Source: JADGHE01 sp035716025
GTDB taxonomy: Bacteria > Pseudomonadota > Alphaproteobacteria > Rhizobiales > Xanthobacteraceae
Assembly (NCBI GenBank): GCA_035716025.1
Contig: DASTKH010000018.1
Span: 1-64,000 of the forward strand
Reading direction: 5' to 3'
DNA length: 64,000 nt
The position numbers and the translations under genes were made by a program. The first letter of the stretch is position 1. Each line of letters opens with the position of its first letter. The notes beneath the pieces were generated by a model, which saw only the letters and a list, made by a program, of their open reading frames with translations, was not told the DNA's origin and searched no databases. This document shows, piece by piece, positions 8,500 to 17,824 of this stretch.

Positions 8500-10470
8500 G
8501 TGGGCTCGAAACGGATTGAGACGCTCGGCGACGAAGCGCGGCTTCATCTCCTGGTCGATGGCGCCATCGACTACGCGATCTACCTGATCAATCCTGACGG
8601 ACAGGTCGTCAGCTGGAACACCGGGGCCCAAAGGCTCAAGGGCTATGCCCCCTCGGAAATCATCGGCCGGCCCTTCGCCACATTCTTCACGCCGGAGGAT
8701 CGCGCCCGCGGCCTACCCCGGCACGCGCTGGACGAGGCCGCCCGCTGCGGCCGCTTCGAGAGCGAAGGCTGGCGCGTGCGCAAGGACGGAACACGCTTTT
8801 GGGCTCTCGCGGTTCTCGACGCGATCCGCGACGAAAGCGGCGAACTGATCGGCTTTGCGAAGATCACCCGCGACATAACGGACCGCGAAGAGGCGCGGCA
8901 GAACCTCATCGCGAGCGAGCGGCGCTTTCGCCGCCTCGTCGATGCGGTCGTCGATTACGCCATTTTCGAAGTGGATCCGAACGGCATCATCGGGAGCTGG
9001 AACTCGGGCGCAGAGCGGATCATGGGCTACGCGGCCGACGAAATCATCGGCCGCCATTTCAGCACGTTCTATACAAAGGAGGACCGCGAGGCGAGCCTGC
9101 CCACCAAGGCCGTCGAGACGGCCGCGCGCGAGGGCCGCTACGAAGCGGAAGGTCTGCGGGTCCGCAAGGACGGGACCCGATTCTATGCGCATGTGATCAT
9201 CGACGCGATCCAGGACGAAGAAGGCCATCTCGTCGGCTTTGCCAAAGTGACGCGCGACATCACCGAACGCGTCGAGGCCCAGCGGACCTTGCGGGAGGTC
9301 CAGGCGCAGCTTGCGGCCTCACAGAAAATGGAGGCCATCGGCCAACTCAGCGGCGGCATCGCGCATGACTTCAACAACCTGCTCATGATCGTTCTTGGGA
9401 ACCTCGAAAACGCCGAGCGGTACGCAAAGAACGCGACGGAGCCGAGCCCGAACATGGAGCGTGCGATCGCCAACGCGATCCGCGGCGCGCAGCGCGCGGC
9501 TGCCCTCACCAGCCGGCTGCTGGCCTTTTCCCGTCGGCAGCCGCTCGACCCGCGCCCGATCGAAGTCAATAAGTTTCTTTCCGGCGTCGCCGATTTTCTT
9601 CAGCGCTCCCTCGGCGAAACCATCGAAGTCGAGGCCGTCGGGGCGGCGGGATTGTGGCAGATCGAAGCCGATCCCAACCAGATCGAGACGGCAATCGTCA
9701 ATCTGGCCATCAATGCGCGCGACGCCATGCCGACCGGCGGCAAGGTCACCATCGAGGCCACCAACGTGTTTGCCGACGAGTCGTATTGCCGGGCCAATCC
9801 CGAGCTGGTGCCCGGTCAATATGTCCTGATCTGCGTCAGCGACACCGGACATGGCATGCCCTCCGAGGTCGCCAGCCGTGCTTTCGAACCCTTTTTCACG
9901 ACCAAGGAAATCGGCCAGGGCACCGGGCTCGGCCTGAGCCAAGTCTACGGCTTCGTCAAACAGTCCGGCGGCCATGTGAAAATCTATAGCGAGATCGGCC
10001 AGGGCACGACCGTGAAGATGTATTTTCCGCGCCACGCCCGCATCGCCGACCTGCACCAGGAGCCTGCGGCGGAGGCGATCGGCTACAGCGAGCAAGGGGA
10101 AGTCATCCTTGTGGTGGAGGACGACGACGATCTGCGCTCCTATCTCGCCGACGTTCTGCGCGGCCTCGGCTACCAGGTGCTCATCGCCCACCGGCCGGAC
10201 GCCGCGCTGTCGATCATCGAAGATTCATCCCAGCGGATCGATCTTCTGCTGACCGACGTCGTAATGCCGGGGATGAACGGTCGGGAGCTGGGGCGCCGCG
10301 CGCAGTCGCGGCGGCCCGGCTTGCACGTCCTCTATATGACCGGCTATTCGCGCAACGCGGTGGTTCACCATGGTCGCCTGGAAGAAGGCGTCCATCTGGT
10401 CCAAAAGCCCGTCACGCAATTGCAGCTTGCAGCCCGGGTGCGCGATCTGCTTGACCGCAAGCGGGCTTGA
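8500..10470 (+). CDS. PAS-PAS hybrid sensor histidine kinase with C-terminal receiver
   Basis: Soluble hybrid two-component kinase of 656 residues with no membrane segment. Two closely similar PAS/PAC units occupy about residues 15-130 and 145-260 (each with DYAI, SWN, GY, EIIGR and KDGTR), so they probably arose by duplication. Then come the phospho-acceptor histidine H289 in SGGIAHDFNN, an HATPase domain (N box NLAINARDAM, G1 DTGHGMP, F box FEPFFTT, G2 GTGLGLSQ), and a receiver domain with acidic VVEDDDD and acceptor D586 in LLTDVVMPG. PAS units of this kind often bind haem, flavin or nothing; the signal is unknown. Start is GTG 8500 with GAGGGG upstream. No cognate regulator is adjacent. 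Confidence 0.88.
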   Translation: MGSKRIETLGDEARLHLLVDGAIDYAIYLINPDGQVVSWNTGAQRLKGYAPSEIIGRPFATFFTPEDRARGLPRHALDEAARCGRFESEGWRVRKDGTRFWALAVLDAIRDESGELIGFAKITRDITDREEARQNLIASERRFRRLVDAVVDYAIFEVDPNGIIGSWNSGAERIMGYAADEIIGRHFSTFYTKEDREASLPTKAVETAAREGRYEAEGLRVRKDGTRFYAHVIIDAIQDEEGHLVGFAKVTRDITERVEAQRTLREVQAQLAASQKMEAIGQLSGGIAHDFNNLLMIVLGNLENAERYAKNATEPSPNMERAIANAIRGAQRAAALTSRLLAFSRRQPLDPRPIEVNKFLSGVADFLQRSLGETIEVEAVGAAGLWQIEADPNQIETAIVNLAINARDAMPTGGKVTIEATNVFADESYCRANPELVPGQYVLICVSDTGHGMPSEVASRAFEPFFTTKEIGQGTGLGLSQVYGFVKQSGGHVKIYSEIGQGTTVKMYFPRHARIADLHQEPAAEAIGYSEQGEVILVVEDDDDLRSYLADVLRGLGYQVLIAHRPDAALSIIEDSSQRIDLLLTDVVMPGMNGRELGRRAQSRRPGLHVLYMTGYSRNAVVHHGRLEEGVHLVQKPVTQLQLAARVRDLLDRKRA

Positions 10471-10485
10471 AGCGGAAGTTCCGCT
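10471..10485 (+). terminator. Short inverted repeat after the hybrid kinase stop
   Basis: AGCGG and CCGCT (extendable to AGCGGAA/TTCCGCT) form a compact palindrome directly after the TGA at 10468-10470, between convergent genes. There is no T tract, so it may end transcription weakly or be mere coincidence. Confidence 0.3.
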
Positions 10486-10505
10486 CGGTCCTCGCCGAAG
10501 ATCTG

Positions 10506-11351
10506 TCAAGGACAGGGCTTGGCGGTCTTGACTTCCAGGCTCGTCATAGCGCCGGAAAGGACGAAATCCCCGTAGTCGAGCTTGAGCGCGCGCGCGATGC
10601 CGTTTTCGTACAATTCGAACGAAATCGAATAGAGGGGCGTCTGGTCCACGCCCGCCTTGGCGCGATCGAAATAGCTGACCGTAACCGGCCAGCGCACGAG
10701 GCCCGCAAGCGCCTTTTCCCCGTCGACGGCGCCGGCCGGCGGACGCTCGCCCGACTTGACGGGCTGACCGATCACCGTCAGCGTGTTGTAGATCTTCTCG
10801 CCGCTGTCGGAGCCGTCATAGACGCCGAGTTGGAGGAGCGTCGTGCCGGCCCGCGCAGCCGTGATGATGCGGCGCATCTGGTCCGAGGGAAACACCACGT
10901 CCTTGATCTCGAACGTCTTTTCGGTCGGCCGTTTGAGCGTCACGGTCACCGCGGCCTCGTGACGTTCGGCCGTGCCTTCCGAAGCCTCGGTCGCGTCATT
11001 GTTGAGAAAATTGCGCGAGGAGAAGCGGAAGCTCGCGCCGTCGCCCGCTTCCCAGTTCTCCGTCCGCAGGTCGCTGAGCGCGTATTTGCCCTCGCCCGAA
11101 TCGAGCTGGGTCACCTGGCGGAACTGCAGCGTGTAGCCTTCGCACGCACTGCCGGAAAAATCGTACAAAATGCGACCCCGCACGGCTTCGAGCGAGCGGT
11201 TGCGGCGGGACTGCGCGAGCGAGAGATCGTAGATCGCCCGGTGCGGGGCAAGCAGGATGGAACCGCGTGCATCGGTCGGCGCGGCAGCCGACGCATGCGC
11301 CAGAAGGACAGCCGGCAGCAGAGCAACGAAAGCCTTTTGCAAAATCCTCAT
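10506..11351 (-). CDS. eipB: EipB-type cell envelope integrity protein (DUF1849)
   Basis: Periplasmic protein of 281 residues belonging to the DUF1849/EipB family, which in Brucella maintains envelope integrity and adopts a spiral beta-barrel fold. A Sec signal peptide occupies about residues 1-23 (hydrophobic VALLPAVLLAHASAAA). The mature protein begins with the family-like APHRAIYDLSL and contains two cysteines, one in GSACEGY and one in the C-terminal AKPCP, matching the conserved disulfide pair of EipB. Start is the ATG at 11349-11351; the open frame upstream is not conserved-looking. It diverges from the RidA-like gene. Function in this organism is inferred from family membership. Confidence 0.87.
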   Translation of the reverse strand: MRILQKAFVALLPAVLLAHASAAAPTDARGSILLAPHRAIYDLSLAQSRRNRSLEAVRGRILYDFSGSACEGYTLQFRQVTQLDSGEGKYALSDLRTENWEAGDGASFRFSSRNFLNNDATEASEGTAERHEAAVTVTLKRPTEKTFEIKDVVFPSDQMRRIITAARAGTTLLQLGVYDGSDSGEKIYNTLTVIGQPVKSGERPPAGAVDGEKALAGLVRWPVTVSYFDRAKAGVDQTPLYSISFELYENGIARALKLDYGDFVLSGAMTSLEVKTAKPCP

Positions 11352-11500
11352 CGACGCCGCCCTCGCAAGGGCTCGAACATAGGGTCGCAACGTGGCACCC
11401 GCAACCGCGGACGAACGGCTTGCGCGGAGAGCAGCCTTACGCCAAGACTCGGCGCGCGGTCCGGCGCGTGGCCGGCGCCGCCTGCATCGAGGAGGACCAG

Positions 11501-11968
11501 ATGGCCGGTGTCGTCGAGAAGCGGCTTGCCGATCTCGGAATCGCGCTCCCCACCCCCACCACACCGGTCGCCAACTATGTGCCGTTCGTGCGGACGCGCA
11601 ACATGTTGGTCTGCTCCGGCCAGGTCTGTTTCGATGCCGACGGCAAGCTGGTGGCCAAAGGCAAGCTCGGCGGCGGCGTCTCGATCGAGGACGGGCAGAA
11701 GGCGGCGCGCGCCTGCGCGATCAACCTGCTCGCGCAAGTGAAGGCCGCGGTCGGGGACCTCGACAAGCTCGTTCGCGTGATCCGGCTCGGCGGGTTCATC
11801 AATTCGACGCCCGACTTCCTCGACGGCCCCAAGGTGATGAACGGCGCCTCCGACCTGATGGTGGAAGCGCTCGGCGACAGGGGCCGCCATGCCCGGACCA
11901 CGGTCGGTGTATCCGTGCTGCCGCTCGATGCCGCGGTCGAGGTCGAGGGGGTCTTCGAGGTAGAGTGA
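11501..11968 (+). CDS. RidA/YjgF/TdcF family protein
   Basis: Small cytosolic protein of 155 residues in the RidA superfamily, whose canonical members hydrolyse reactive enamine/imine intermediates released by PLP enzymes. Visible family features are SGQVCFD in the first half, the NLL...VGDLDKLVRVIRL strand-helix section, and the conserved Arg of HARTTVGVSVLPL followed by VEVEGVFEV at the end. It resembles the longer YjgF_YER057c-like subgroup, where deaminase activity is not always shown. Start ATG 11501 has GGAGGACC directly upstream. It lies 21 bases before the phosphodiesterase gene and probably starts a four-gene unit. Confidence 0.88.
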   Translation: MAGVVEKRLADLGIALPTPTTPVANYVPFVRTRNMLVCSGQVCFDADGKLVAKGKLGGGVSIEDGQKAARACAINLLAQVKAAVGDLDKLVRVIRLGGFINSTPDFLDGPKVMNGASDLMVEALGDRGRHARTTVGVSVLPLDAAVEVEGVFEVE

Positions 11969-11989
11969 GGGGGCGCGCGCCCACTCGCC

Positions 11990-12736
11990 ATGACCCCCTT
12001 CGATTGGCTCGTAAGCCGCCCGATCGCCCATCGCGGGTTGCATGATGCCGCAAGCGGCGTCATTGAGAATACCCCGTCGGCGTTCAGGGCCGCGGTCGCG
12101 GCCCGCTACAGCATCGAATGCGACTTGCAGGTGACCGCCGACGGCGAGGCGATCGTGCATCACGATTTCGCCCTTGGGCGCCTGACGGAAGGAAAAGGCG
12201 TGCTCGCGCAAATGTCGGCCGATGCGCTCAAGCGTGTGGCCTTCACCGGGACGACGGACCGGATGATCACGCTCGGCGAACTCTGCGATCTCGTCGCGGG
12301 CCGCGTGCCATTGGTCCTCGAAATCAAGAGCCGCTTCGAAGGCGAACGGCGGCTTGTGGACCGCGTCGCGACCGTTCTCAGCCGCTATCAGGGCCCCGTC
12401 GCCGCAATGTCCTTCGATCCGGAGCAGGTGCGGATGCTGCGCGAACGCGCGCCCGCGCTCGCGCGCGGGATCGTCGCCGAACGCTGGTATCGCGACCCCG
12501 AATGGGGCGAGAGGACCTGGCTCCAGAAACAGGCCATGGCGCATCTCCTGCACGCGTTCCGCACGGCGCCGCATTTCGTTGCCTATCGAGTCGGAGACCT
12601 GCCGACCGCAGCCACGAGCATCGCCCGCTCGATCTTCCGCTGTCCCCTCCTCGCCTGGACGGTGCGGACGGCAGAGGAGCGCGCCCGCGCGCAACGCCAT
12701 GCGTCGCAGATGATTTTCGAGGGATTTCGGCCATGA
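11990..12736 (+). CDS. Glycerophosphodiester phosphodiesterase family protein
   Basis: Predicted cytosolic GDPD-family enzyme of 248 residues that splits glycerophosphodiesters into sn-glycerol 3-phosphate and an alcohol. The signature residues are all visible: IAHRGLH near residue 13 with catalytic His, ENTPSAF, ECDLQVTADGEAIVHHD with the metal-binding Glu/Asp and second catalytic His, and VLEIKS. There is no signal peptide, so it acts inside the cell, unlike periplasmic GlpQ. The stop codon overlaps the next start as ATGA, indicating translational coupling with the FemAB-like gene. Confidence 0.9.
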   Translation: MTPFDWLVSRPIAHRGLHDAASGVIENTPSAFRAAVAARYSIECDLQVTADGEAIVHHDFALGRLTEGKGVLAQMSADALKRVAFTGTTDRMITLGELCDLVAGRVPLVLEIKSRFEGERRLVDRVATVLSRYQGPVAAMSFDPEQVRMLRERAPALARGIVAERWYRDPEWGERTWLQKQAMAHLLHAFRTAPHFVAYRVGDLPTAATSIARSIFRCPLLAWTVRTAEERARAQRHASQMIFEGFRP

Positions 12737-13938
12737 CGGCGCACAGCCCGGCGGTGCTCGGCACGAAGGCCCTTCGCATCCGCGTCGTTCCGGCTATCGC
12801 GGAGGTGGCCGCACACGCCTGGGACGCCTGCGCCAATCCGCCGGCGGCGATTTACAACCCGTTCGTCTCCCACGCCTTTCTGGCAGCGCTCGAAGCGTCG
12901 CATTCGGCGATCGCGCGGACCGGCTGGCAACCCCAGCATCTCGTGGCCGAATCACCCGACGGCACCGTTCTGGGCGTTGTGCCCTGCTATCTGAAATCGC
13001 ATTCGCGCGGAGAATATGTCTTCGACTGGGGTTGGGCGGACGCCTACGAGCGGGCCGGCGGCCGCTATTATCCGAAGCTGCAGGTGGCCGTGCCGTTCAC
13101 CCCGGCAACGGGTCCGCGCCTCCTCGTGCCGCCCGGGCCCGAGGCCCCCGGTGTGCGGCGTGCGCTTGCGAGCGGCCTTATCGAGCTTTGTCGCCTGCGC
13201 GATGCCTCCTCCGCGCACGTGACCTTCCTTCCCCGGGACGAATGGGAGGTTCTCGGCGGGGCCGGGTTTTTGCAACGCACCCACCAGCAGTTCCATTGGG
13301 AAAACGCGGGTTACGCGACCTTCGATGATTTCCTGGCGGCGCTCGCCTCGCGCAAGCGCAAGACGATCCGCCGCGAGCGGCGCGACGCGCTTGCCGGCGG
13401 CATTACGGTCGAATGGCTCACCGGGCGCGACCTGACCGAGGCGGCCTGGGACGCCTTCTTCGCGTTCTACATGGATACGGGATCGCGCAAGTGGGGGCGG
13501 CCCTATCTCACGCGCGCCTTCTTCTCGCTCGTGGGCGAAAGCCTGCGCGACCGCATTCTGTTGGTCATGGCCAAGCGCAACGGCCGTTTCGTCGCCGGTG
13601 CGCTGAACTTCATCGGCGGCAACACGCTGTTCGGGCGACACTGGGGCGCGATCGAGCACCATCCCTTCCTGCACTTCGAACTTTGCTACTATCAGGCGAT
13701 CGACTATGCGATCGGCAACGGGCTTGCGCGCGTCGAGGCGGGCGCGCAGGGCGAGCACAAGCTTGCACGTGGCTACATGCCGGTGACGACCTATTCCGCT
13801 CATCACATCGCGGACCCGGCGCTGCGCCGGGCGATCGCGGATTTTCTCAAGCGCGAGCAAATCGAGGTGGCGCGCGCCAACGAGCAGCTCGCCGAATACG
13901 CGCCGTTTCGCCGAGACATGCTGGCCGAGCAGGAGTGA
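12733..13938 (+). CDS. FemAB-like GNAT acyltransferase (COG3146 / PF04339 family)
   Basis: Protein of 401 residues in the COG3146 group, annotated in many genomes as a GNAT-family or peptidoglycan-related acyltransferase. Recognisable parts are YNPFVSHAFLAALE near the N-terminus, the WGWADAYERAG and YYPKLQVAVPFTPATG block, the KRKTIRRERR basic segment, and a C-terminal FGRHWGAIEHHPFLHFELCYYQAIDYAI section leading to the EAGAQGEHKLARGY motif that is a hallmark of this family. The true substrate is not established. Start ATG at 12733 overlaps the phosphodiesterase stop. Six bases separate it from the HIT gene. Confidence 0.82.
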   Translation: MTAHSPAVLGTKALRIRVVPAIAEVAAHAWDACANPPAAIYNPFVSHAFLAALEASHSAIARTGWQPQHLVAESPDGTVLGVVPCYLKSHSRGEYVFDWGWADAYERAGGRYYPKLQVAVPFTPATGPRLLVPPGPEAPGVRRALASGLIELCRLRDASSAHVTFLPRDEWEVLGGAGFLQRTHQQFHWENAGYATFDDFLAALASRKRKTIRRERRDALAGGITVEWLTGRDLTEAAWDAFFAFYMDTGSRKWGRPYLTRAFFSLVGESLRDRILLVMAKRNGRFVAGALNFIGGNTLFGRHWGAIEHHPFLHFELCYYQAIDYAIGNGLARVEAGAQGEHKLARGYMPVTTYSAHHIADPALRRAIADFLKREQIEVARANEQLAEYAPFRRDMLAEQE

Positions 13939-13944
13939 AACGAT

Positions 13945-14367
13945 ATGGCCTCCTACGATCCCAACAACATTTTCGCGAAGATCCTGCGCGGCGAGTTGCC
14001 TTGCCACAAGGTCTACGAGGACGAACACACTTTCGCGTTTCTCGACATCATGCCGCGCGCGGAAGGCCACACGCTGGTGATTCCCAAGGCCCCTGCCCGC
14101 AACATTCTGGATGTCGACCCGGCCATGCTCGCCCACGTCATGGCCACGGCGCAAAAGATTGCCCGGGCCGCCATGAAAGCCTTCGATGCCGAAGGAATCA
14201 CGGTGCAGCAGTTCAACGAGCCTGCCGGCGGACAGGTCGTCTTCCACCTCCACGTGCACGTGATCCCGCGCCGGGAGGGCGTGTCGCTGAAACCTCCGGC
14301 AAGCTTCAAGGAGCAGCCCGAAAAGCTCGCGGACCACGCCCGCATGCTGCGGGACGCACTCGACTAG
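13945..14367 (+). CDS. HIT-family nucleotide-binding hydrolase
   Basis: Cytosolic histidine-triad protein of 140 residues. The catalytic triad motif HLHVHVIP is at about residues 97-104, preceded by NIFAKILRGELP and the EGHTLVIPK block that define the HINT/Fhit-like branch. Family members hydrolyse purine nucleoside phosphoramidates or dinucleoside polyphosphates; the physiological substrate is generally unknown. The GGAG at the end of the preceding gene is its ribosome-binding site, so it belongs to the same operon. Confidence 0.92.
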   Translation: MASYDPNNIFAKILRGELPCHKVYEDEHTFAFLDIMPRAEGHTLVIPKAPARNILDVDPAMLAHVMATAQKIARAAMKAFDAEGITVQQFNEPAGGQVVFHLHVHVIPRREGVSLKPPASFKEQPEKLADHARMLRDALD

Positions 14368-14444
14368 CGACGCGGTCGTCACACCCGACGCAAACGAGCG
14401 AACGGCCCTCGGCAAGGCTCAGGCCGGCCGGGCAATAGGATTGC

Positions 14445-14475
14445 TGCACCGCAATGCAACCCTTGTTGCGTTGCA
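14445..14475. promoter_or_regulatory. TGC/GCA-rich inverted repeats upstream of the 81-residue secreted protein gene
   Basis: TGCACCGCA at 14445-14453 and TGCGTTGCA at 14467-14475 are two palindromic TGC-N3-GCA units. GCAATGCAAC at 14451-14460 and GTTGCGTTGC at 14465-14474 also form a near-perfect inverted repeat. The second unit is identical to one in front of the phasin gene. It may be an operator; the regulator is unknown. Confidence 0.35.
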
Positions 14476-14572
14476 CAATCTTCATGGCTGCTCCGACACG
14501 GAGTCCATCTGGCGCCCTTCCGGGGACCCCTACATCGCGGGCCGGGGCGAGGGCAGCAGAGGAGAATGAGAA

Positions 14573-14818
14573 ATGCGTTCATTCGCCACAAAGCTTCTGG
14601 CGGCAACCGCGGCTCTGGCCGTGTTTTCCGTGGCATCCGCGGAAGCGCGCGACAATACGCGGGCCCATCAATTGTCCGCCGTGTCCCGCACCGTGGTGGC
14701 CCAGCCGCAGTCGCCGACCGTCTATGTCGGCGGGCGCTATGTCGGCGCCGACCCCGACCCCAATGTGCGGCTCGATCTGCGCCGCGAGGCCGGGGCCGCG
14801 GACGGCGGCGGCGCCTGA
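14573..14818 (+). CDS. Small secreted protein of unknown function (81 residues)
   Basis: Short exported protein with a typical Sec signal peptide: MRSFATK, then hydrophobic LLAATAALAVFSVASA with likely cleavage before EARDN. The mature part of about 57 residues is polar, includes two repeated-sounding segments VYVGGRYVGADPDPN, and has no cysteine. No family is recognised; small proteins of this type (short DPDP-rich tail) are common in Rhizobiales. A strong GAGGAGAATGAGAA precedes the ATG. It is followed by a strong hairpin, so it is probably transcribed alone from its own promoter. Confidence 0.72.
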   Translation: MRSFATKLLAATAALAVFSVASAEARDNTRAHQLSAVSRTVVAQPQSPTVYVGGRYVGADPDPNVRLDLRREAGAADGGGA

Positions 14819-14840
14819 TCGCAAGGAGCAGCCCCCTGCT

Positions 14841-14874
14841 CGCAAAGCCCGGCGCTTTGGCGCCGGGCTTTGCG
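14841..14874 (+). terminator. Perfect 15-bp inverted repeat after the 81-residue protein gene
   Basis: CGCAAAGCCCGGCGC at 14841-14855, a four-base loop TTTG, and its exact complement at 14860-14874. It lies 22 bases after the stop codon. There is no run of T afterwards, so it is a strong hairpin that may end transcription or protect a 3' end rather than a textbook terminator. Confidence 0.65.
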
Positions 14875-14967
14875 CATCCGCCGCGGCACCGCGCACCTCC
14901 GATCTCCGCCGGTTTCATTCGTCCGCGCCCGGCGCCATATTCGCCGCCTCGACGCGGAGGATTTGCA

Positions 14968-16575
<1,608 letters not shown>

Positions 16576-16777
16576 GACGGAGAGCCCATGGCCGTACGGA
16601 TGACCAACCGCCTGAAGCAAATTCGCCATTGGCCGTTGATGCGGATCGAATGCTGTCCATGACGGTCGCCTTCGAACTCCTCGAGGCGGTTGCCGGGCGG
16701 TCCGCGGAGGTCGGCCGGAACATGCTTCCCTGAGCCGCGTTGAACCGCCGCCTGGCACAGTTCGCGGGAGGTTCGCA

Positions 16778-16993
16778 ATGGACGACCACGTTTATCGCGT
16801 CATCGAGATCGTCGGCTCGTCCGAAACGAGCATCGACGATGCGGTTCATCGCGGCATCACCCGCGCGGCGGAGACACTGCGTCATCTTCGCTGGTTCGAG
16901 ATTGTCAGGACGACCGGCGACATTCAGGATGGAAAGGTGCGGCACTTCCAGGTGACGCTCAAGGTCGGCTTCACGATGGAGGACGCCGCCTGA
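16778..16993 (+). CDS. Dodecin family flavin-binding protein
   Basis: Small soluble protein of 71 residues of the dodecin family, which assembles into a hollow dodecamer storing flavins (or other cofactors). The hallmark order is visible: VYRVIEIVGSSETSIDDAVHRGI, then AAETLRHLRWFEIV with the flavin-stacking Trp, and DGKVRHFQVTLKVGF at the end. The Trp in LRWFEIV is conserved, supporting flavin binding. GGGAGG lies ten bases before the ATG. It stands alone between mccB and an SDR gene. Confidence 0.93.
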   Translation: MDDHVYRVIEIVGSSETSIDDAVHRGITRAAETLRHLRWFEIVRTTGDIQDGKVRHFQVTLKVGFTMEDAA

Positions 16994-17096
16994 ACGAAGC
17001 GTTCCGCGCCGGGCCGCCGCCGTCGCGGTGTGGGTTTCGGCGAAGCCCCGCACGCGCTAAGCTGAGTTCATCCTTCACGTCCGCGCATTTCACGGC

Positions 17097-17795
17097 ATGG
17101 CCCTTCCCTACGCTACCGCACTCATCGTCGGCGCCGGCGCCGGACTATCCGCCTCGATCGCCCGCGCCCTGACCGCGGAAGGGCTTGCCGTCGCGCTTGC
17201 GGCGCGCTCGATCGACGACCTGGCCCCGCTCTGTCGCGAAACCGGTGCGCGGGCCTATGTTTGCGATGCGACGCAGCACGCGGCCGTCGACAAGCTCTTC
17301 GCCGAGGTTGAGGCCGACCTCGGGGCGCCGGATGTGGCGATCTACAATGCGAGCTACCGCACCCGCGGGCCGTTCGTCGAACTTGACTCCGGCGAGGTGG
17401 AAAAATGCCTCGCGGTCACGGCCTTCGGCGGCTTCCTCGTCGCGCAGGCTGCGGCGCGCCGCATGGTGCGGAAGGGACACGGCGCGCTCCTCTTTACCGG
17501 CGCTTCCGCAAGCGTGAAGGGTTACGCGCAATCCGCGCCCTTCGCGATGGGCAAATTCGCCTTGCGCGGGCTCGTCCAGGCGATTGCCCGGGAACTTGCC
17601 CCGCGCGGCATTCACGTCGCGCATTTCGTCATCGACGGCGGCATCGCGAGCGCACGTCGCCCGGTTCCGGACGACAAGCCGGATTCCCTCCTTGATCCCG
17701 ACGCGATCGCCGCAAACTATATTCATGTGCTGCGCCAGCCGCGCAGCGCCTGGACCTGGGAAATCGAACTGCGGCCCTGGACCGAGCGGTTCTGA
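17097..17795 (+). CDS. Atypical short-chain dehydrogenase/reductase lacking the catalytic tyrosine
   Basis: SDR-fold protein of 232 residues. It has a modified nucleotide-binding motif VGAGAGLSASIA at residues 11-22 and NAS at 84-86. In the active-site segment GASASVKGYAQSAPFAMGKFALRG the Tyr of YxxxK is replaced by Phe149, while Lys153 is kept. This Phe substitution is known for the SDR_c10-like subgroup, so it is a family trait rather than a mutation here. The subgroup's FVIDGG motif is also present (HFVIDGGIAS). Redox activity is therefore doubtful and the role unknown. It faces the quinone-reductase-like gene. Confidence 0.85.
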   Translation: MALPYATALIVGAGAGLSASIARALTAEGLAVALAARSIDDLAPLCRETGARAYVCDATQHAAVDKLFAEVEADLGAPDVAIYNASYRTRGPFVELDSGEVEKCLAVTAFGGFLVAQAAARRMVRKGHGALLFTGASASVKGYAQSAPFAMGKFALRGLVQAIARELAPRGIHVAHFVIDGGIASARRPVPDDKPDSLLDPDAIAANYIHVLRQPRSAWTWEIELRPWTERF

Positions 17796-17818
17796 GCGGG
17801 CGGCAGCCTTGCCCGCCC
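17796..17818. terminator. GC-rich hairpin between convergent SDR and quinone oxidoreductase genes
   Basis: GGGCGG at 17798-17803 can pair with CCGCCC at 17813-17818 (an alternative register pairs GCGGGC with GCCCGC). It lies between two convergent stop codons, where a bidirectional terminator is expected, but lacks a T tract on either strand. Confidence 0.4.
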
Positions 17819-17824
17819 ATGTCC

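Noticed and set aside
16588..16662. Short frame starting MAVRMTNRLKQ between mccB and dodecin
   Set aside because: Only about 25 codons, no hydrophobic or other structural pattern, and no clear support beyond GGAG upstream.
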